Positions 8,884-20,702 of a DNA stretch of 64,000 nt are shown here, piece by piece. The DNA is from Bretschneidera sinensis (taxonomy: Eukaryota; Streptophyta; Magnoliopsida; Brassicales; Akaniaceae), in NCBI GenBank assembly GCA_023935145.1, contig CM043699.1, positions 125,563,036 through 125,627,035 on the forward strand, given 5' to 3'. The notes beneath the pieces are model-generated. The model worked only from the letters and a program-made list of their open reading frames with translations, made no database searches and was not told the origin of the DNA. The position numbers and the translations under genes were made by a program. Positions within the stretch are counted from its first letter, which is position 1; every line of letters starts with the position of its first letter.

Positions 8884-11127
8884 AATGCACCCACTACTTT
8901 TCAGTGATGCATAGTCAGTATATTATCTGACATAGTAGAGTGGTTCTTAGAGATTTTCATGGACGACTTCTCCGTCTTCGGTTCAACCTTTGAAGAGTGC
9001 CTGCACCGTCTCGCTTTGGTTTTAGTGCAATGCAAGGAGAAGAACCTAGTGCTTAATTGGGAGAAGTTCTATTTTATGGTTAAGCAAGGCATTGTACTGG
9101 GGCATATCGTATCTCATCAGGGGATTGAGGTCGACAAAGTGAAGGTGGACATGATTTCCAACCTTCCACCCCCATGTATAATGAAGGAGGTTCGATCTTT
9201 TCTGGGCCATGCAGGTTTCTACAGGCGATTTATCCAGAATTTCAGCAAAATCACCAGGCCCTTGTGCTAGTTATTACAAAAGGATGCCCCATTTATATTT
9301 GATGAGGACTGTAAGAAAGCAATTGGGGATCTGAAAAAGATTCTGACGTCCACACCCATTATTCAGCCACCCAACTGGGGTGTGCCTTTTGAGATTATGT
9401 GTGACGCATCAGATTATGTTGTTGGAGCTATTTTGGGGCAGTGTGTTGATAAACTTTCCCATGTTATCTATTATGCAAGTCAAACTCTAAACGACGCATA
9501 ACTTAATTACTCTACCACTGAGAAGGAGTTGTTAGCAGTCGTTTTTGCATTAGACAAGTTCAGATCCTACTTGTTAGGATTTAAGGTCATTATCTACTCG
9601 GATCATGCAGCCTTGAAGTATCTTTTCTCTAAAAAAGATGCTAAATCTCGTCTTATCCAATGGATCTTGCTACTTCAAGAGTTCGACATCGAGATTCGGG
9701 ATAAGAAAGGTTCTGAAAATGTGGTTGCGGACCATTTATCTAGATTGATTGTGGATTTCACTGAGGCCGCCACTCCCATTTCTGAGACCTTTCCTGATGA
9801 GCAATTAATGCTCATTGTTCAAAATCCCGCTCCATGGTTTGCTGATATAGTGAACTATCTTGTCACCGGACACATGCCTTTGCATTGGGGGCGACAAGAT
9901 AAATCAAAGTTTTTAGCCATGGTAAAACATTTTTTCTGGAATTATCCTTATCTGTTTAAGTATTGTCCCGATCAGATCATCAGAAAGTGTATTCCTGAGC
10001 ATGACCAATCTAATATCATTGCCTTTTGTCATGATCATGCTTGTGGAGGCCATTTCAGTGCTAAAAATACCGCTGCAAAGATTTTGCAGTGTGGATTTTA
10101 TTGGCCTACCATGTTCCGAGACTCTCACACCTACTGTGTATCTTGTGAGCGTTGCCAAAAGCTAGGGAGTCTTTCTAGGAGGAATATGATGCCCCTCAAC
10201 CCTATTCTAATTGTTGAGATTTTTGACGTGTGGGGCATTGATTTTATGGGACCGTTCCCAAACTCCTTTGGCAACTTGTACATTCTAGTTGCTGTTGACT
10301 ATCTGTCCAAATGGGTGGAGGCCGTTACGTGCAAGACCAATGACCACAGAGTTGTGGTCCAGTTTTTGAAGGACACTATTTTTGCTCGATTTGGTATGCC
10401 TCGAGCAATCATAAGTGATGGAGGTAAGCACTTTTGCAACCGGATTTTTGAGCAGTTGATGAAGAAGTATTTCATCATGCACAAGGTTGCCACCCCATAT
10501 CACCCACAGACGAGTGGACAAGTGAAAATTTCTAATCGCAAGATCAAACACATTTTAGAGAAAACTGTGAACCCTAGTAGAAAGGATTGGTCTCTGCGAT
10601 TGACTGATGCACTGTGGGCATATCGGACAGCCTTTAAGACACTAATTGGCATGTCTCCCTATCGTATTGTGTATGGAAAGGCATGTCACCTTCCGGTTGA
10701 ATTAGAGCATAGAGCCTGTTGGGCTATCAAGCAGTTGAACTTCAATCTTTCGAAGGCTAGCACACAAAGAAAGCTCCAACTCAATGAATTAGAGGAGCTA
10801 CGGAATGATGCATATGATTGTGCACAGTCCTACAAGGCACAAATGAAGAAAACTCATGACCAACACATTTTGAGACGAGTTTTTGAGCCGGGTCAAAAAG
10901 TTCTTCTTTACAATTCACGCTTGCATCTTTTTCCAAGCAAGCTCAAATCTCGTTGGACAGGCCCATTTATTATTCGGTCAGTTTTTCCTCATGGGGCCAT
11001 CGAGATTGAGGATCCCAAGAATGGTAACACTTTTAAGGTAAATGGACAAAGGCTAAAACCGTTCTTGGAGTTGAGGAGTCTGGATATAGAGGCGATATTA
11101 TTGGAGGATCCAAGTTACTCTGATTGA
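8884..11127 (+). pseudogene. pol: Athila-type pol: RT end, RNase H, integrase (interrupted)
   Basis: One frame runs from 8884 to the TGA at 11127, broken by TGA at 8905, TAG at 9268 and TAA at 9499. The RT catalytic box FMDDFSVFG is at about 8956-8985. RNase H follows (CDASDYVVGAILGQ near 9400; SDHAALKYL near 9600). From 9529 an uninterrupted 532-codon stretch covers the end of RNase H and the whole integrase: an HHCC finger (about 10020-10170), the core (GIDFMGPF near 10240; SDGGKHF near 10410) and a C-terminal chromatin-proximal part. The expected catalytic Glu after QTSGQV is Lys (AAA, near 10525), whereas C keeps Glu, so strand transfer should be lost even though the frame is open. Most lesions are C-to-T or G-to-A. 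Confidence 0.87.
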
Positions 11128-12570
11128 GTGTCATCTACTAAGGGGAGTCTGGCTGAAGACTTTAAACTTAGCGCTCATGGGAGGCACCCCACAACTTATC
11201 TTTTCTGTTTGTTTTTTTTTTTTTACATATTTATGAATAATGTGTGCTTATAGTATTTTTTGTTTTCCAGTATTTATTTTTCAGGGATAATGTATACTTC
11301 AGTTCGAGTTTGGGGGTATGCTACGAGCCATACTAGTCCAGATAGTTCTCCATATCCCAGGACAGCTCTTTCCATATTATTCACACATTGGGGTCAATAT
11401 GTAATTTAAGTCTGGGGGTATGGGAGACACATTACACACACTTTGTCCTAGTTTGTTGTTGTTTTTCTTCATATATATATATAAAAGGTAAATGCATGCT
11501 CATGTTATTTTGAAATTTTGGTTGATCTAAACATTTTATGTGATGTGATGTCATAGGTGAGCTTAAAATTTTGAACACATGATCTGGTGATAAAGTTTTA
11601 AAAATTTAGTTACTTATTTTAGGCATTTGAGAATTCACATGTTTGATTTAATCTAACACGAGCACATTAGCACAAATTATGTGAGGTATGACATGTGATT
11701 TTAATGTGTATGTTTCCTTGTCTTAACTGAAACTGGATGACTTATTGGATAAACACTTGGGCATAGCAAAGCATAAAAAATATACATATATATATAATAA
11801 TAATAATACTACTAATGATCATCATCAATAAACTTTTCACTGAGTAACTGGACCTCTTGCCTTAGTAAGCAGTGAGTGTTCACGTCAAAAGGTGGGAATT
11901 TTATTCATAATGATCATTGCAAAAATTTTTGCTGAGTAACTGGACCTCTTGCCTCAGTAAGCAGTGAGTGTTCACATCAAAAGGTGAAAATTTTGTTTGG
12001 TAGCATTAAGGTCAGTTTAGTTTCGTAGTCTTTTTTACTCGAGTTAGTAAGTCCTTCGGGGTGTCTTTACATCTAATGCCCTAAAACCATCTGGTTTGGG
12101 AGTCATTGACTCAACACTCGCTACATGGGTCAATTAGAAAGCTTAAGGGAATTAAACATAGCAGAGCCTTATATATAAAAATAAAAATAAAAAAAAGATA
12201 AAAGAAGAAAATAAAAACTATGCCATGTTCGTTCATTCTGATGGGAAATTTGGTGAATCTTGAGACATGGAGACCTTACACATTGGAGTTATTTGGAAGC
12301 TTCATTTGTATATGCTAATTCACTTTACACAGTGTCAGACTTGTGATGCCTTGACCTGCCTTTTATAAGTAATTAGATTTTAACATTTCTATTCATTGCG
12401 AAGATAGGTTTTTCTTCTTAAGTTTGCTCATGAATGAATATCATGGTGGTGTGTGCTCCTTAAATTTTTGGATAACATGAGTGATGAACTTATCTTTATG
12501 TTCTTTGTTTTCCATTTAGTTTTTATTTAGTTTTGCTAAGGGACTAGCAAAATATAAGTTTGGGGGTATT
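11128..12570 (+). other. Noncoding 3' module of element B
   Basis: There is no credible ORF where env-like genes sit in some Athila elements. It holds GAGTTTGGGGGTA (11306-11318), AAGTCTGGGGGTA (11408-11420), a two-copy repeat with a period near 92 bp (about 11841-11985) and the conserved segment with AAACCATCTGGTTT (12058-12109). The terminal polypurine tract is AAGTTTGGGGGTA (12556-12568). Confidence 0.75.
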
Positions 12571-12729
12571 TGATGAGTCTTAAATATTGCATATTTAAGC
12601 CCTTTAATTTATATTTGTTAGGTTCTTAATTTGTATTATTTCACTTTATTTTATGTTTTTTTTGTGTTTTGTGGAGAAAATGAGGCGTTTCTGGAGATAT
12701 CAAGCTTCAAGAGCAAAAAAGATGCATAG

Positions 12730-12934
12730 TACGATCGATCGCACGAGATATACGATCGAGCGCATCTGCGCTCGAGCGCACCTGCCTACGAATGAGCGCA
12801 TGGTCAACATCCCACATCGAAATATTTGCAGTTCAGTGTATCTGTGATCGATCGTAACAGACATGCGATCGAGCGTACATGCGATCGTGCGCACAAGACA
12901 TGCGATCGATCGCACCATTCTGCGATCGAGCGCA
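12730..12934 (+). repeat. U3 array of TGCGATCGAGCGCA dyads in B LTR
   Basis: Nine variants of the 14-bp dyad start at about 12730, 12751, 12767, 12787, 12843, 12864, 12880, 12901 and 12921. Spacing is 21, 16, 20, then a 56-bp gap, then 21, 16, 21, 20. The 21-16-20 rhythm equals that in the array A U3. TGCGCTCGAGCGCA at 12767-12780 is perfect. A TCCCACATCGAA motif occurs in the gap and again after the array. Confidence 0.85.
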
Positions 12935-12989
12935 CTCGGGCCAGTATCCCACATCGAATTTGAAACCTACAGTGCTCCGAGGCTCTCCC

Positions 12990-12997
12990 TATATAAA
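12990..12997 (+). promoter_or_regulatory. TATA box of element B LTR (TATATAAA)
   Basis: TATATAAA lies 55 bp after the last dyad of the U3 array. The same box is found in the C LTRs, reverse complement near 17518 and 25759. Confidence 0.65.
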
Positions 12998-14408
12998 CAC
13001 CATCTGACTTCATCATTCAGGGTGCAATTCCTAAGCCATTTGGTGTTAACTGGTGGATGTCTGCTGACATTCTGGTGGATCCCGAAGGCTTTGCTACCAC
13101 GAGGGGAAGTGCCGCCCAACAGCGAGTGGAATTTCTCCCACGTAAAGTAATTTATTTCTTTTTAGTTAAATGTTTAGCACTTTTATTATGAACTGTAGTT
13201 TCATAACTATGAGTGGCTAGAATCTTCAACTAAGGTTGAAGATGAAGCCCTGCTGTTGTTTGGTATATTAGTTTCAGTTTTGTTTATACAATTCTGATGT
13301 TTTTAACATAAATGTTCTGTCAATTATTTGAGTAGAATCTTATGATTGATTGTGTTTAAATTGTTCTATTGGATATTCCTTGTGTTTCATCTGATGGACA
13401 CATCAAATTGTTTTTGATTAAATTGGATTTCCTTTGTGATTTGTTAAAAGCGGATACATTGGATGATTTTGGTTTAATTAGGATATTTGTTGTTTTTTTG
13501 CCTTAAGTTGGATTCATGGAATTTTTTGATATGCTATCTTTAGAACATTGAGATATATGCTTAACTTTGGCGGGGTGGATTCAGAAACCTTAATCTTTTT
13601 ATTAGTTTTTAAAATCAATTTAGTTTAGCTTTTATTTATTTTGCAACATATAATACAAAACTCGGAACTAGGTTAAGATAAGATTAGTTTAGATAAATTT
13701 ATATTTTCACAACGCAATTCGCTGTGGATTCGACCTCGCACTTGCACAACGCTATATTGCAAACGACTCGTGCGCTTGCGAGTAATTTAAAACTCACAAC
13801 AGTATACAACCTTCACACAATCATCATTTACAATTACATTAGCATATACAACATGAAAAAAAATTATTAATTGAATGTTTATACATAACTCAATGTACTT
13901 CTTTTATAGAATATAACTCATAGCTTTAGGAAACTAATTTTAAATTTTTTTCTTTAATAATAACTCCAAGTCCCTTGAGTAGCGGTTTTAAAAATAATTT
14001 CACAATGCTCACATCAACCAATATAAAGCTTTCAAGTTAACAAAATTATTCAAAAAAATATAAACCTTTTTCTCAGTCTTCACCTTTCAACATCTTCATT
14101 AAACACCCAACCACATAACAATCTTTCCACCAATGGACAAGAAGATATAACAATCAAAACATTTTATCAAAGGTATGATTAATAAAATTTCACAGAACAA
14201 CACAATTCAATCCAAGTAATAACAAGTTTCGCAAAAATCACATACAAATCGATTTAACCCCAGTTTCAAGTTATTTTATTCCTAATTAACCCATTACTAG
14301 TCTCAACTCCTAAATGACACCCTCTATAACACTACACAACCAAATTACTACAACCACCCCATGCACCATGCATCATACAACTAAGTGTACATGACTTTAA
14401 CCCTAAAA

Positions 14409-14419
14409 CTCTGATACCA
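14409..14419 (-). promoter_or_regulatory. Primer binding site, initiator tRNA-Met type (element D)
   Basis: The plus-strand CTCTGATACCA is the complement of TGGTATCAGAG, four bases from the LTR end at 14424. Confidence 0.85.
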
Positions 14420-14423
14420 AAAA

Positions 14424-16577
14424 TGTAACGACCCATCTCAAGTGGGCCCTACTCAAAATGACTTCATTACCTTTAAGCACTGAGAACCTTGACTCAAGAT
14501 GCAAACATACAAATCAAACCACAATATTAACAATCATTTCAAATCTATCAACATATAACTTTACAAACATGAGAATTTTCAATACAGTAAACAAATTCTT
14601 CAGACTTTTACAAAAGACACAAATACAGGGAACTTTCTCTCATACAATTTAATTTGAATACTTTTGCGAAATAATAGACTAAATAAGATTTAGACTCCCA
14701 AATGACACAAGAAATAAAGATGCCGTGTACAAAGGCCTTACTAAGACTCCTTTCAACTTTGACCACAAACATTTGATGCCTGAAATGTTCGTAAAAGAAG
14801 GGGTGAGCTAAAAAGCTCAATGAGAAACACATCACTAGAAGTAATGGCTTGAAAAGTAATTCATAAATTATGATTTTTATTATATGAGTCATTATATAAT
14901 TGTAATTATATAATACAACTTTTATATATGATTTTGATTTTTTTTCTTATTTCTTATCAAAAAAGAAGTAACCAAAATTTGAAAGAATATTAGTATTCTT
15001 AATTCATCAAATTCTTGTAATTCAAAATGCATCTACACATAATAGATCAACCACTAAGCAACAATCATCTCTAAATCTTTCAAATCACAACAAAGCATGA
15101 ACCAAATCCTTTACCAGACCAATTATATCATACGCCCCTCATGGACCAATCATCACAATGCATTAATGAAATGCAATGTTATGCAATGCAATAGAATGCG
15201 AAATCATATCACTACCCCTCACTAGGCTAATCTCATCATCATGGGGATATCTCCCCATGTACCAGTACGTTTCATAATCGAATCATCATAATCATTAAAT
15301 CTTTGGAAGCCCCTTGATCCAGGTTAGGCCCTACTTATCCAAATACATTCGATACCCCTGCACCTCTTGTGGGAAGGGAGCTCCCGGCCTCACCTATCAC
15401 TCGCCCCTCAATAAGATACCATCAAACGATAGTTATAACGCAAAAATGCATTTATGATGAAATGATTTGTAATTAATCATTCATCAATTAATAATTACAA
15501 ACACCTGTCCCTCATGGGCCAATCACAACACACACACCTCATGGGTTAACCACAACACATGTCCCTCATGGGCCAATCAACACAATGCATCTATGAAATG
15601 CAATACTATGCAATAAAATGCGAAATCATTTCACTGCCCCTCATTGGCCTAATCTCATCATCACGAGGACATCTCCCCACGTACTAGTACATTTCATATT
15701 TGAATCATAATAATCATTAAATCTTCAGAACCCCCCTTGATTCGAGTTGAGTCCTACTAATCCAAATACATTCAGTACCCTTGCACCCCTTGTGGAAAGA
15801 GACCTAGCGGCCTCACCCATCACTTGCCTCTCAATAACATACCGTTAAACAATTGTTATAATGCAAAAATGAATTTATGATGAAATGGTTTGTAATTAAT
15901 CATTCATCCATTAATAATTACAAGAATCTAATTCTCCAAACACAACTACATCAAATCCTTCCTAACTCATATCTTATATATTCACATTTCATAGCATATA
16001 TATATGTACATTTCTTGTAACTATATTATTGGCATTTTCATAATCATTTATAAATATATTTATGACTTTTCATATTTCATTTGTACATTTCATAACACTT
16101 ACTAATAGTGAGGTGAAACTCACCTCGTATGTGCTCCATAACTAATCTCAAACGACTGTCTTGATATTTAACGGTATACACCACTTGCACCTAGAAGCGA
16201 AACAACATCTAACCCCAATTAATATCATTCAATAACAAAATAAGTTTTAAGATAAAACTTCACATTACACACACCAAAAATCTCAAGTTAAAAGTTTCAA
16301 ATCATTAAACATAGCACAAAACCATTTTTCTTGAATCCAAAACATTTTTTTCAAAAACATTTTCTAATTCAAATTCAATAAATTCAAGTCATTAGTTTAA
16401 TAAATAAGTTTGATAATTAAAAAGTAAGAAAATACAAGAATTTTCCCTTATTTGCCAAAAATCTTCCCCTCTTTTCCTTTTCTTTTTCTTTCTTTCCTTT
16501 CTCCTTATTCTTTTATCTTCTTATCATCTATCTTGCTCGGTTTCTCTAAACTTTTCTAAAGAAAAAATCAAATTCCA
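14424..16577 (-). repeat. Element D 5' LTR, interrupted
   Basis: The minus-strand LTR ends at 14424 (plus-strand TGTAACGACCC). Pyrimidine-rich sequence near 16445-16570 matches 53330-53445 in the right-hand D fragment, so the left and right pieces overlap by about 330 bp of LTR sequence rather than abutting. No ORF in this stretch is credible. Confidence 0.7.
15132..15922 (-). repeat. Diverged tandem duplication, period about 422 bp, inside D LTR
   Basis: Copies of about 370 bp (15132-15500 and 15555-15922) share the order: CCCTCATGG-CCAATC, GCGAAATCAT, CATCTCCCCA, CTTGTGG and a terminal TTAATAATTACAA. The second CCCTCATGGGCCAATC motif recurs in the spacer. Divergence is clear by eye, so it predates the nested insertions. 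Confidence 0.8.
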
Positions 16578-16706
16578 TGTTGTGAAATGCGACAATTATG
16601 ATGAATAGTATGGAAAAGCAAAGAGAGAGAGAGAAAGCAAAAAAAACAAACGGATTTAACGTGGTTCGGCAGTATTCCTACGTCTACATGATCGAGCAGT
16701 TGCTGG
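16578..16706 (-). repeat. Element E 3' LTR, part split off by element C
   Basis: It matches 52862-52998 in the 5' LTR (shared GAATAGTATG, the AGAGAGAGAGAGAAAGCAAA run, TTTAACGTGGTTCG, GAGCAGTTGCTG). The rest of this LTR continues at 26166-26246. Confidence 0.85.
16702..16706. repeat. Target site duplication GCTGG, left of element C
   Basis: GCTGG here and at 26161-26165 bracket element C exactly. The unbroken 5' LTR of E has GTTGCTGAATTTC at the equivalent site, which confirms the insertion point. Confidence 0.93.
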
Positions 16707-17936
16707 TGTTGTGAGTTTTAAATTACTTGCAAGCGCACGAGTCGTTTGCAATATAGCGTTGTGCAAGTGCGAGGTCGAATCCACAGGGAATTGCGTTGTG
16801 AAAATGTAATTTAATCTAAACTAACCTTATCTTAACCTAGTTCCGAGTTTTGAATTATATGTTGCAAAACAAATAAAAACTAAACTAAATTGATTTAAAA
16901 CAAATGATAAAAAGACTAAGGTTTCTGAATCCATCCCGCTGAAGTTAAGTATATATCTCAATGTTCTAACAATAGCCTATCAAAACATTCTATGAATCCA
17001 AATTAAAACAAAAAACAACAAATATCCCGATTAAACCAAAAGCATCCAATGTATCCGCTTTTAACAAATCACAAAGGAAATCCAATTTAATCGAAAACGA
17101 TTCGATGTATCCATCAGATGAAACACAAGGAATATCCAACAGAACAATTTAAACACAACCAATAATAAGATTCTACTCAAATAATTGACAGAACATTTAT
17201 ACTGAAACATCATAAACAAAACTGAAACTAATATGCCAAACAACGGCGAAGCTTCATCTTCAACCTTAGTTAAAGATTCTAGCCATTGATAGTTATGAAA
17301 CTACAGTTCATAATAAAAGTGCTAAACATTTAAACTAAACAAAACAAAATGAAAAGAAATATTTACTATACAAGGGAGAAATTCCACTTGCTGTTGGGCG
17401 GCGCTTCCCCTCGTGGTAGCAAAGCCTTCGGGGTCCACCAGAATGCTAGCAGACGTCCACCGGATTACACCAAATGGCTCAGGAATTGCACACTGAATGA
17501 TGAAGTCAGATGGTGTTTATATAGGGGGAGTCTCAAAGCATTATAGGTTTCAGATTCGATGTGGGATACTGCCCCGAGTGTGCTCGATCGCAGAATACTG
17601 CGATCGATCGCATTTGTGCCCGATCGCAGGTCTTTTGCGTACAATCGCCTATGCGCTCGATCGTGAGTCAGGTGCGATCGATCGTAAGAACACTGCACTG
17701 CAAAGATTTCGATGTGGGATATTGACCATGCACTCGATCGCAGCACGGTGCGATCGATTGCTAATGCTCTTGAAGCTTGACATCTCCCAAAATGCTTCAT
17801 TTTCTCCACAAACCTATAAAAATACAGAAAACACATAAACACATAAAATAAAGTGAAATAATACAAATTAATAACCTAACAAATATAAATTAAAGGGCTT
17901 AAATATACAATATTTAAGACTCATCAAATACCCCCA
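16707..17936 (-). repeat. Element C 3' LTR (1230 bp)
   Basis: On the minus strand it runs from TGATGAGTCTTAAATATTG at 17936 to CTCACAACA at 16707. It pairs with the LTR at 24949-26160 with many scattered differences. The dyad array (17580-17763) has become TG/CA-decayed, consistent with CpG loss. Confidence 0.92.
17580..17763 (-). repeat. U3 dyad array in C 3' LTR (partly decayed)
   Basis: About eight variants of TGCG-TCGA-CGCA (for example TGCGATCGATCGCA near 17598) lie upstream of the minus-strand TATA box (near 17518), as in element B. Several sites have lost CpGs by transition (for instance TGCGATCGATTGCT near 17750). The matching array of the 5' LTR is about 25815-26005. Confidence 0.8.
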
Positions 17937-17938
17937 AA

Positions 17939-17951
17939 CTTATATTTTGCT
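17939..17951 (-). promoter_or_regulatory. Polypurine tract of element C
   Basis: The minus-strand AAGTTTGGGGGTA stands two bases from the 3' LTR start. Further copies are at 18956-18968 (one base changed) and 19058-19070. Confidence 0.85.
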
Positions 17952-19116
17952 AGTCTCTTAGCAAAACAAAATAAAAAAAAAACTAAATGAAAAACAAAGA
18001 AAATAAAGATAAGTTCATCACTCATGTTATCCAAAAATTTAAGGAGCACTCAAAATCATGAAATTCATTCATGAGCAAGCTTAAAAAATCTAACCCATTT
18101 TCACAATGAATAAGAATTTAAAACTTAATTACTTACAAGAGGCATGCTAAGACATTATAAGCTTGAATCAATGTAAAGTGAGTTAGCATATACTGATGAT
18201 GTTTCCAAATAAGTTCAATGTACAATGTTTCCACGTCTCAAGATTCACAGAATTTCTCATCAGAATAAAAAATGATGGTATAGTTTTATTTATTTATTTA
18301 TTTATATAAGGTTCTGCTATGTTTAGTTCCCTTAAGCTTTCTAATTGACCCATGTAACGAGTGTTGAGTCAATGACTCCCAAACCAGATGGTTTTAGGGC
18401 ATTAGGTGTAAAGACACCCCTAAGGACTTACTAACTCGAGTCAAGAAGGCTACGAAACTAAACTGTCCTTAATGCTACCAAGCAAAATTTCCACCTTTTG
18501 ATGTGAACACTCACTGCTTACTGAGGTAAGAGGTCCAGTTACTTAATGGAAATTTTATTGATGATGATCATTTTTTTCATATATATATATATAATTATTT
18601 ACATATACCCAAGTGTTTATCCAACAAGTCATCCCGTTTCAGTTAAGATAAGAAACATACACATTAACATCACATGTCATACCTCACACAAATATGTGCT
18701 AATGTGCACGTGTTAGATTGGCTCAAACATGTGAATTCTCAACTGCCTAAAGTAAGTAACTAAAGTTTAAACTCTATCATCAGATCATGTGTTCAAAGTT
18801 TTAAACTCACCAATGAAATCACATCACAATTTTTTCATATCAACCAAAATTTTCGGACGAACATGAAAATTTTCAGACAAACATGAACATGCATTTATCT
18901 TCACGAAGAAAAAACAACAATAAATTAGGACAAAGTGTGTGTAACGTGTCTCCCATACCCCTAAACTTAAATGACACATTGACCCCAATGTGTGAATAAT
19001 ATAAAAAGAGCTGACCTGGGATATGGAGAACCATCTGGACTAGTATGGCTCGGAGCATACCCCCAAACTTGAACTAATAAATACTGCAAAACAAAAATAC
19101 TAAAAACAAACATTAA
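17952..19116 (-). other. Noncoding 3' module of element C
   Basis: No ORF is credible. It carries the conserved segment (18370-18423), the hairpin ACACATTG-GGGT-CAATGTGT (near 18972-18991, minus strand) and two internal polypurine-like motifs, in the same order as in A, B and G. Confidence 0.7.
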
Positions 19117-20702
19117 TCATAAATATATAAAATAATAAAATAAAATAATAAACAAACAAAAAGGATAAGCTATGGGGTGCCTCCCATGAGCACTAAGTTT
19201 AAAGTCTTCAGTCAGACTCTCCTTAGTAGATGACCCACAATCAGAGTAAATAGGATCCGTCAACAATATCGTCTCAATGTCTGGACTCCTCAAATCCAAG
19301 AATGGTTTTAGCCTCTGTCAATTTACCTTGAAAATGCTACCATTTTTTGGATCCTCAATTTCGATGGCCCCATAAGGAAAAACTGATCGAATAATAAATG
19401 GGCCTATCCAATGAGATTTGAGCTTGCCTGGAAAAAGATGTAAGCGTGAATTGTAAAGAAGAACTTTTTGACCTGGCTCAAAAGCTCGTCTCAAAATGTG
19501 TTGGTCATGAGTCTTCTTTATTTGTGCCTTGTAAGACCGTGCACAATCGTATGCATCATTCCGTAGCTCCTCTAATTCATTGAGTTGGAGCTTCCTTTGT
19601 GTGCCAGCCTTCGAAATATTGAAGTTCAACTGCTTGATAGCCCAATAGGCTATATGCTCTAATTCAACCGAAAGGTGACATGCTTTTCCGTACACAATAC
19701 GATAGGGAGACATGCCAATTGGCGTCTTGAAGGCTGTCCGATATGCCCACAGTGCATCATTCAATCGCAGAGACCAATCCTTTCTACTAGGGTTCACAGT
19801 TTTCTCTAAAATGTGTTTGATCTCGCGATTAGAAATTTCCACTTGTCCACTCGTCTGTGGGTGATATGGGGTGGCAACCTTATGTGTGATTAAATGCTTT
19901 TTCATCAACTGCTCAAAAATCCAGTTCAAAAGTGCTTACCTTCATCACTTATGATTGCTTGAGGCGTACCAAATCGAGCAAAAATAGTGTCCTTCAAAAA
20001 CTGGACCACAACTCTGTGGTCATTAGTCTTGCACGCAACGGCCTCCACCCACTTGGACAGATAGTCCATAACAACTAGAATGTACAAGTAGCCAAAGAAG
20101 TTTAGGAACGGTCCTATAAAATCAATGCCCCACACGTAAAAAATCTCAACAATCAGAATAGGGTTGAGGGGCATCATATTCCTCCTAGAAAAACTCCCTA
20201 GCTTTTGGCAACGCTCACAAGATACACAGTAGGTGTGAGAGTCTCGGAACAGGGTAGGCCAATAAAATCCACACTACAAAATCTTTGCAGTGGTCTTTTT
20301 AGCACTGAAATGGCCTCCACTGGCATGATCATGACAAAAGGCGATGACATTAGATTGGTCATGCTCAGGAATACACCTTCTGATGATCTGATCGGGACAA
20401 TACTTGAACAGGTAAGAATCGTCCCAGAAAAAGTGTTTTACTATGGCCAAAAACTTTGATTTATCTTGCCGCCCCCAATGCAAAGGCATATGTCCGGTGA
20501 CAAGATAGTTCACTATATCAGCAAACCATGGCGCGGGACTGTGAGCAATGTGCATTAATTGCTCATCAAGAAAGGTCTTAGAAATAGGAGTGGCAGCCTC
20601 AGTGAAATCCATTATCAACCTAGATAAATGGTCCGCCACCACATTTTCGGAACCTTTCTTATCCCGAATCTCTATGTCGAACTCTTGAAGTAGCAAGATC
20701 CA
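19117..20702 (-). pseudogene. pol: Athila-type integrase with end of RNase H (element C)
   Basis: On the minus strand the RNase H end ([14 protein letters not shown], near 20690) leads into the integrase finger (20180-20360) and the core (GIDFIGPF near 20130; SDEGKHF near 19930). [17 protein letters not shown] (near 19870) keeps the catalytic Glu. The C-terminal part reaches 19117. Breaks: an in-frame stop at 20703 (where B has CAA), TAG at 20274 (B has CAG), a stop with frameshift near 19926, and TGA at 19318 (B has GGA). Apart from these it aligns residue for residue with B. Confidence 0.87.

Larger units (their letters stand above)
8883..13801 (+). mobile_element. Element B: 3' part of an Athila-type Ty3/gypsy retrotransposon
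   Basis: After the array A edge the sequence continues as RT, RNase H, integrase, noncoding 3' module and a 1231-bp 3' LTR. The 5' LTR, gag, protease and first half of RT should lie upstream of the window on the far side of array A. It is the same family as element C (minus strand, 16707-26160), which supplies the missing domains for comparison. It lies inside the internal region of element D. Confidence 0.88.
12571..13801 (+). repeat. Element B 3' LTR (1231 bp)
   Basis: It begins TGATGAGTCTTAAATATTG after the polypurine tract and ends AACTCACAACA. It matches the LTRs of element C at 16707-17936 and 24949-26160 in inverse orientation. The five bases after it, GTATA (13802-13806), should be B's target duplication if it is intact; the partner is outside the window. 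Confidence 0.9.
13802..16577 (-). mobile_element. Element D (probably Tekay/Del-type gypsy): start of internal region and 5' LTR
   Basis: Reading on the minus strand, the LTR ends GGGTCGTTACA, followed by a TGGTATCAGAG primer site and then at least 600 bp of noncoding leader (13802-14408), which is cut by element B. The LTR start, TGTAGAGCCCGAAATTT, is seen only at 53764, beyond element E. No coding sequence of D is in the window. Lineage is judged only from LTR ends and primer site, so it is tentative. Confidence 0.65.

Noticed and set aside
11128..12570. Env-like ORF downstream of Athila pol
   Set aside because: No long frame or remnant could be read on the plus strand in A, B or G, or on the minus strand in C.
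12863..13150. ORF across the B LTR
   Set aside because: The dyad array happens to be open in several frames on both strands (RSIA/IDRT repeats).
14458..14892. Small ORFs in the D LTR
   Set aside because: Low-complexity AT-rich frames without any family resemblance.
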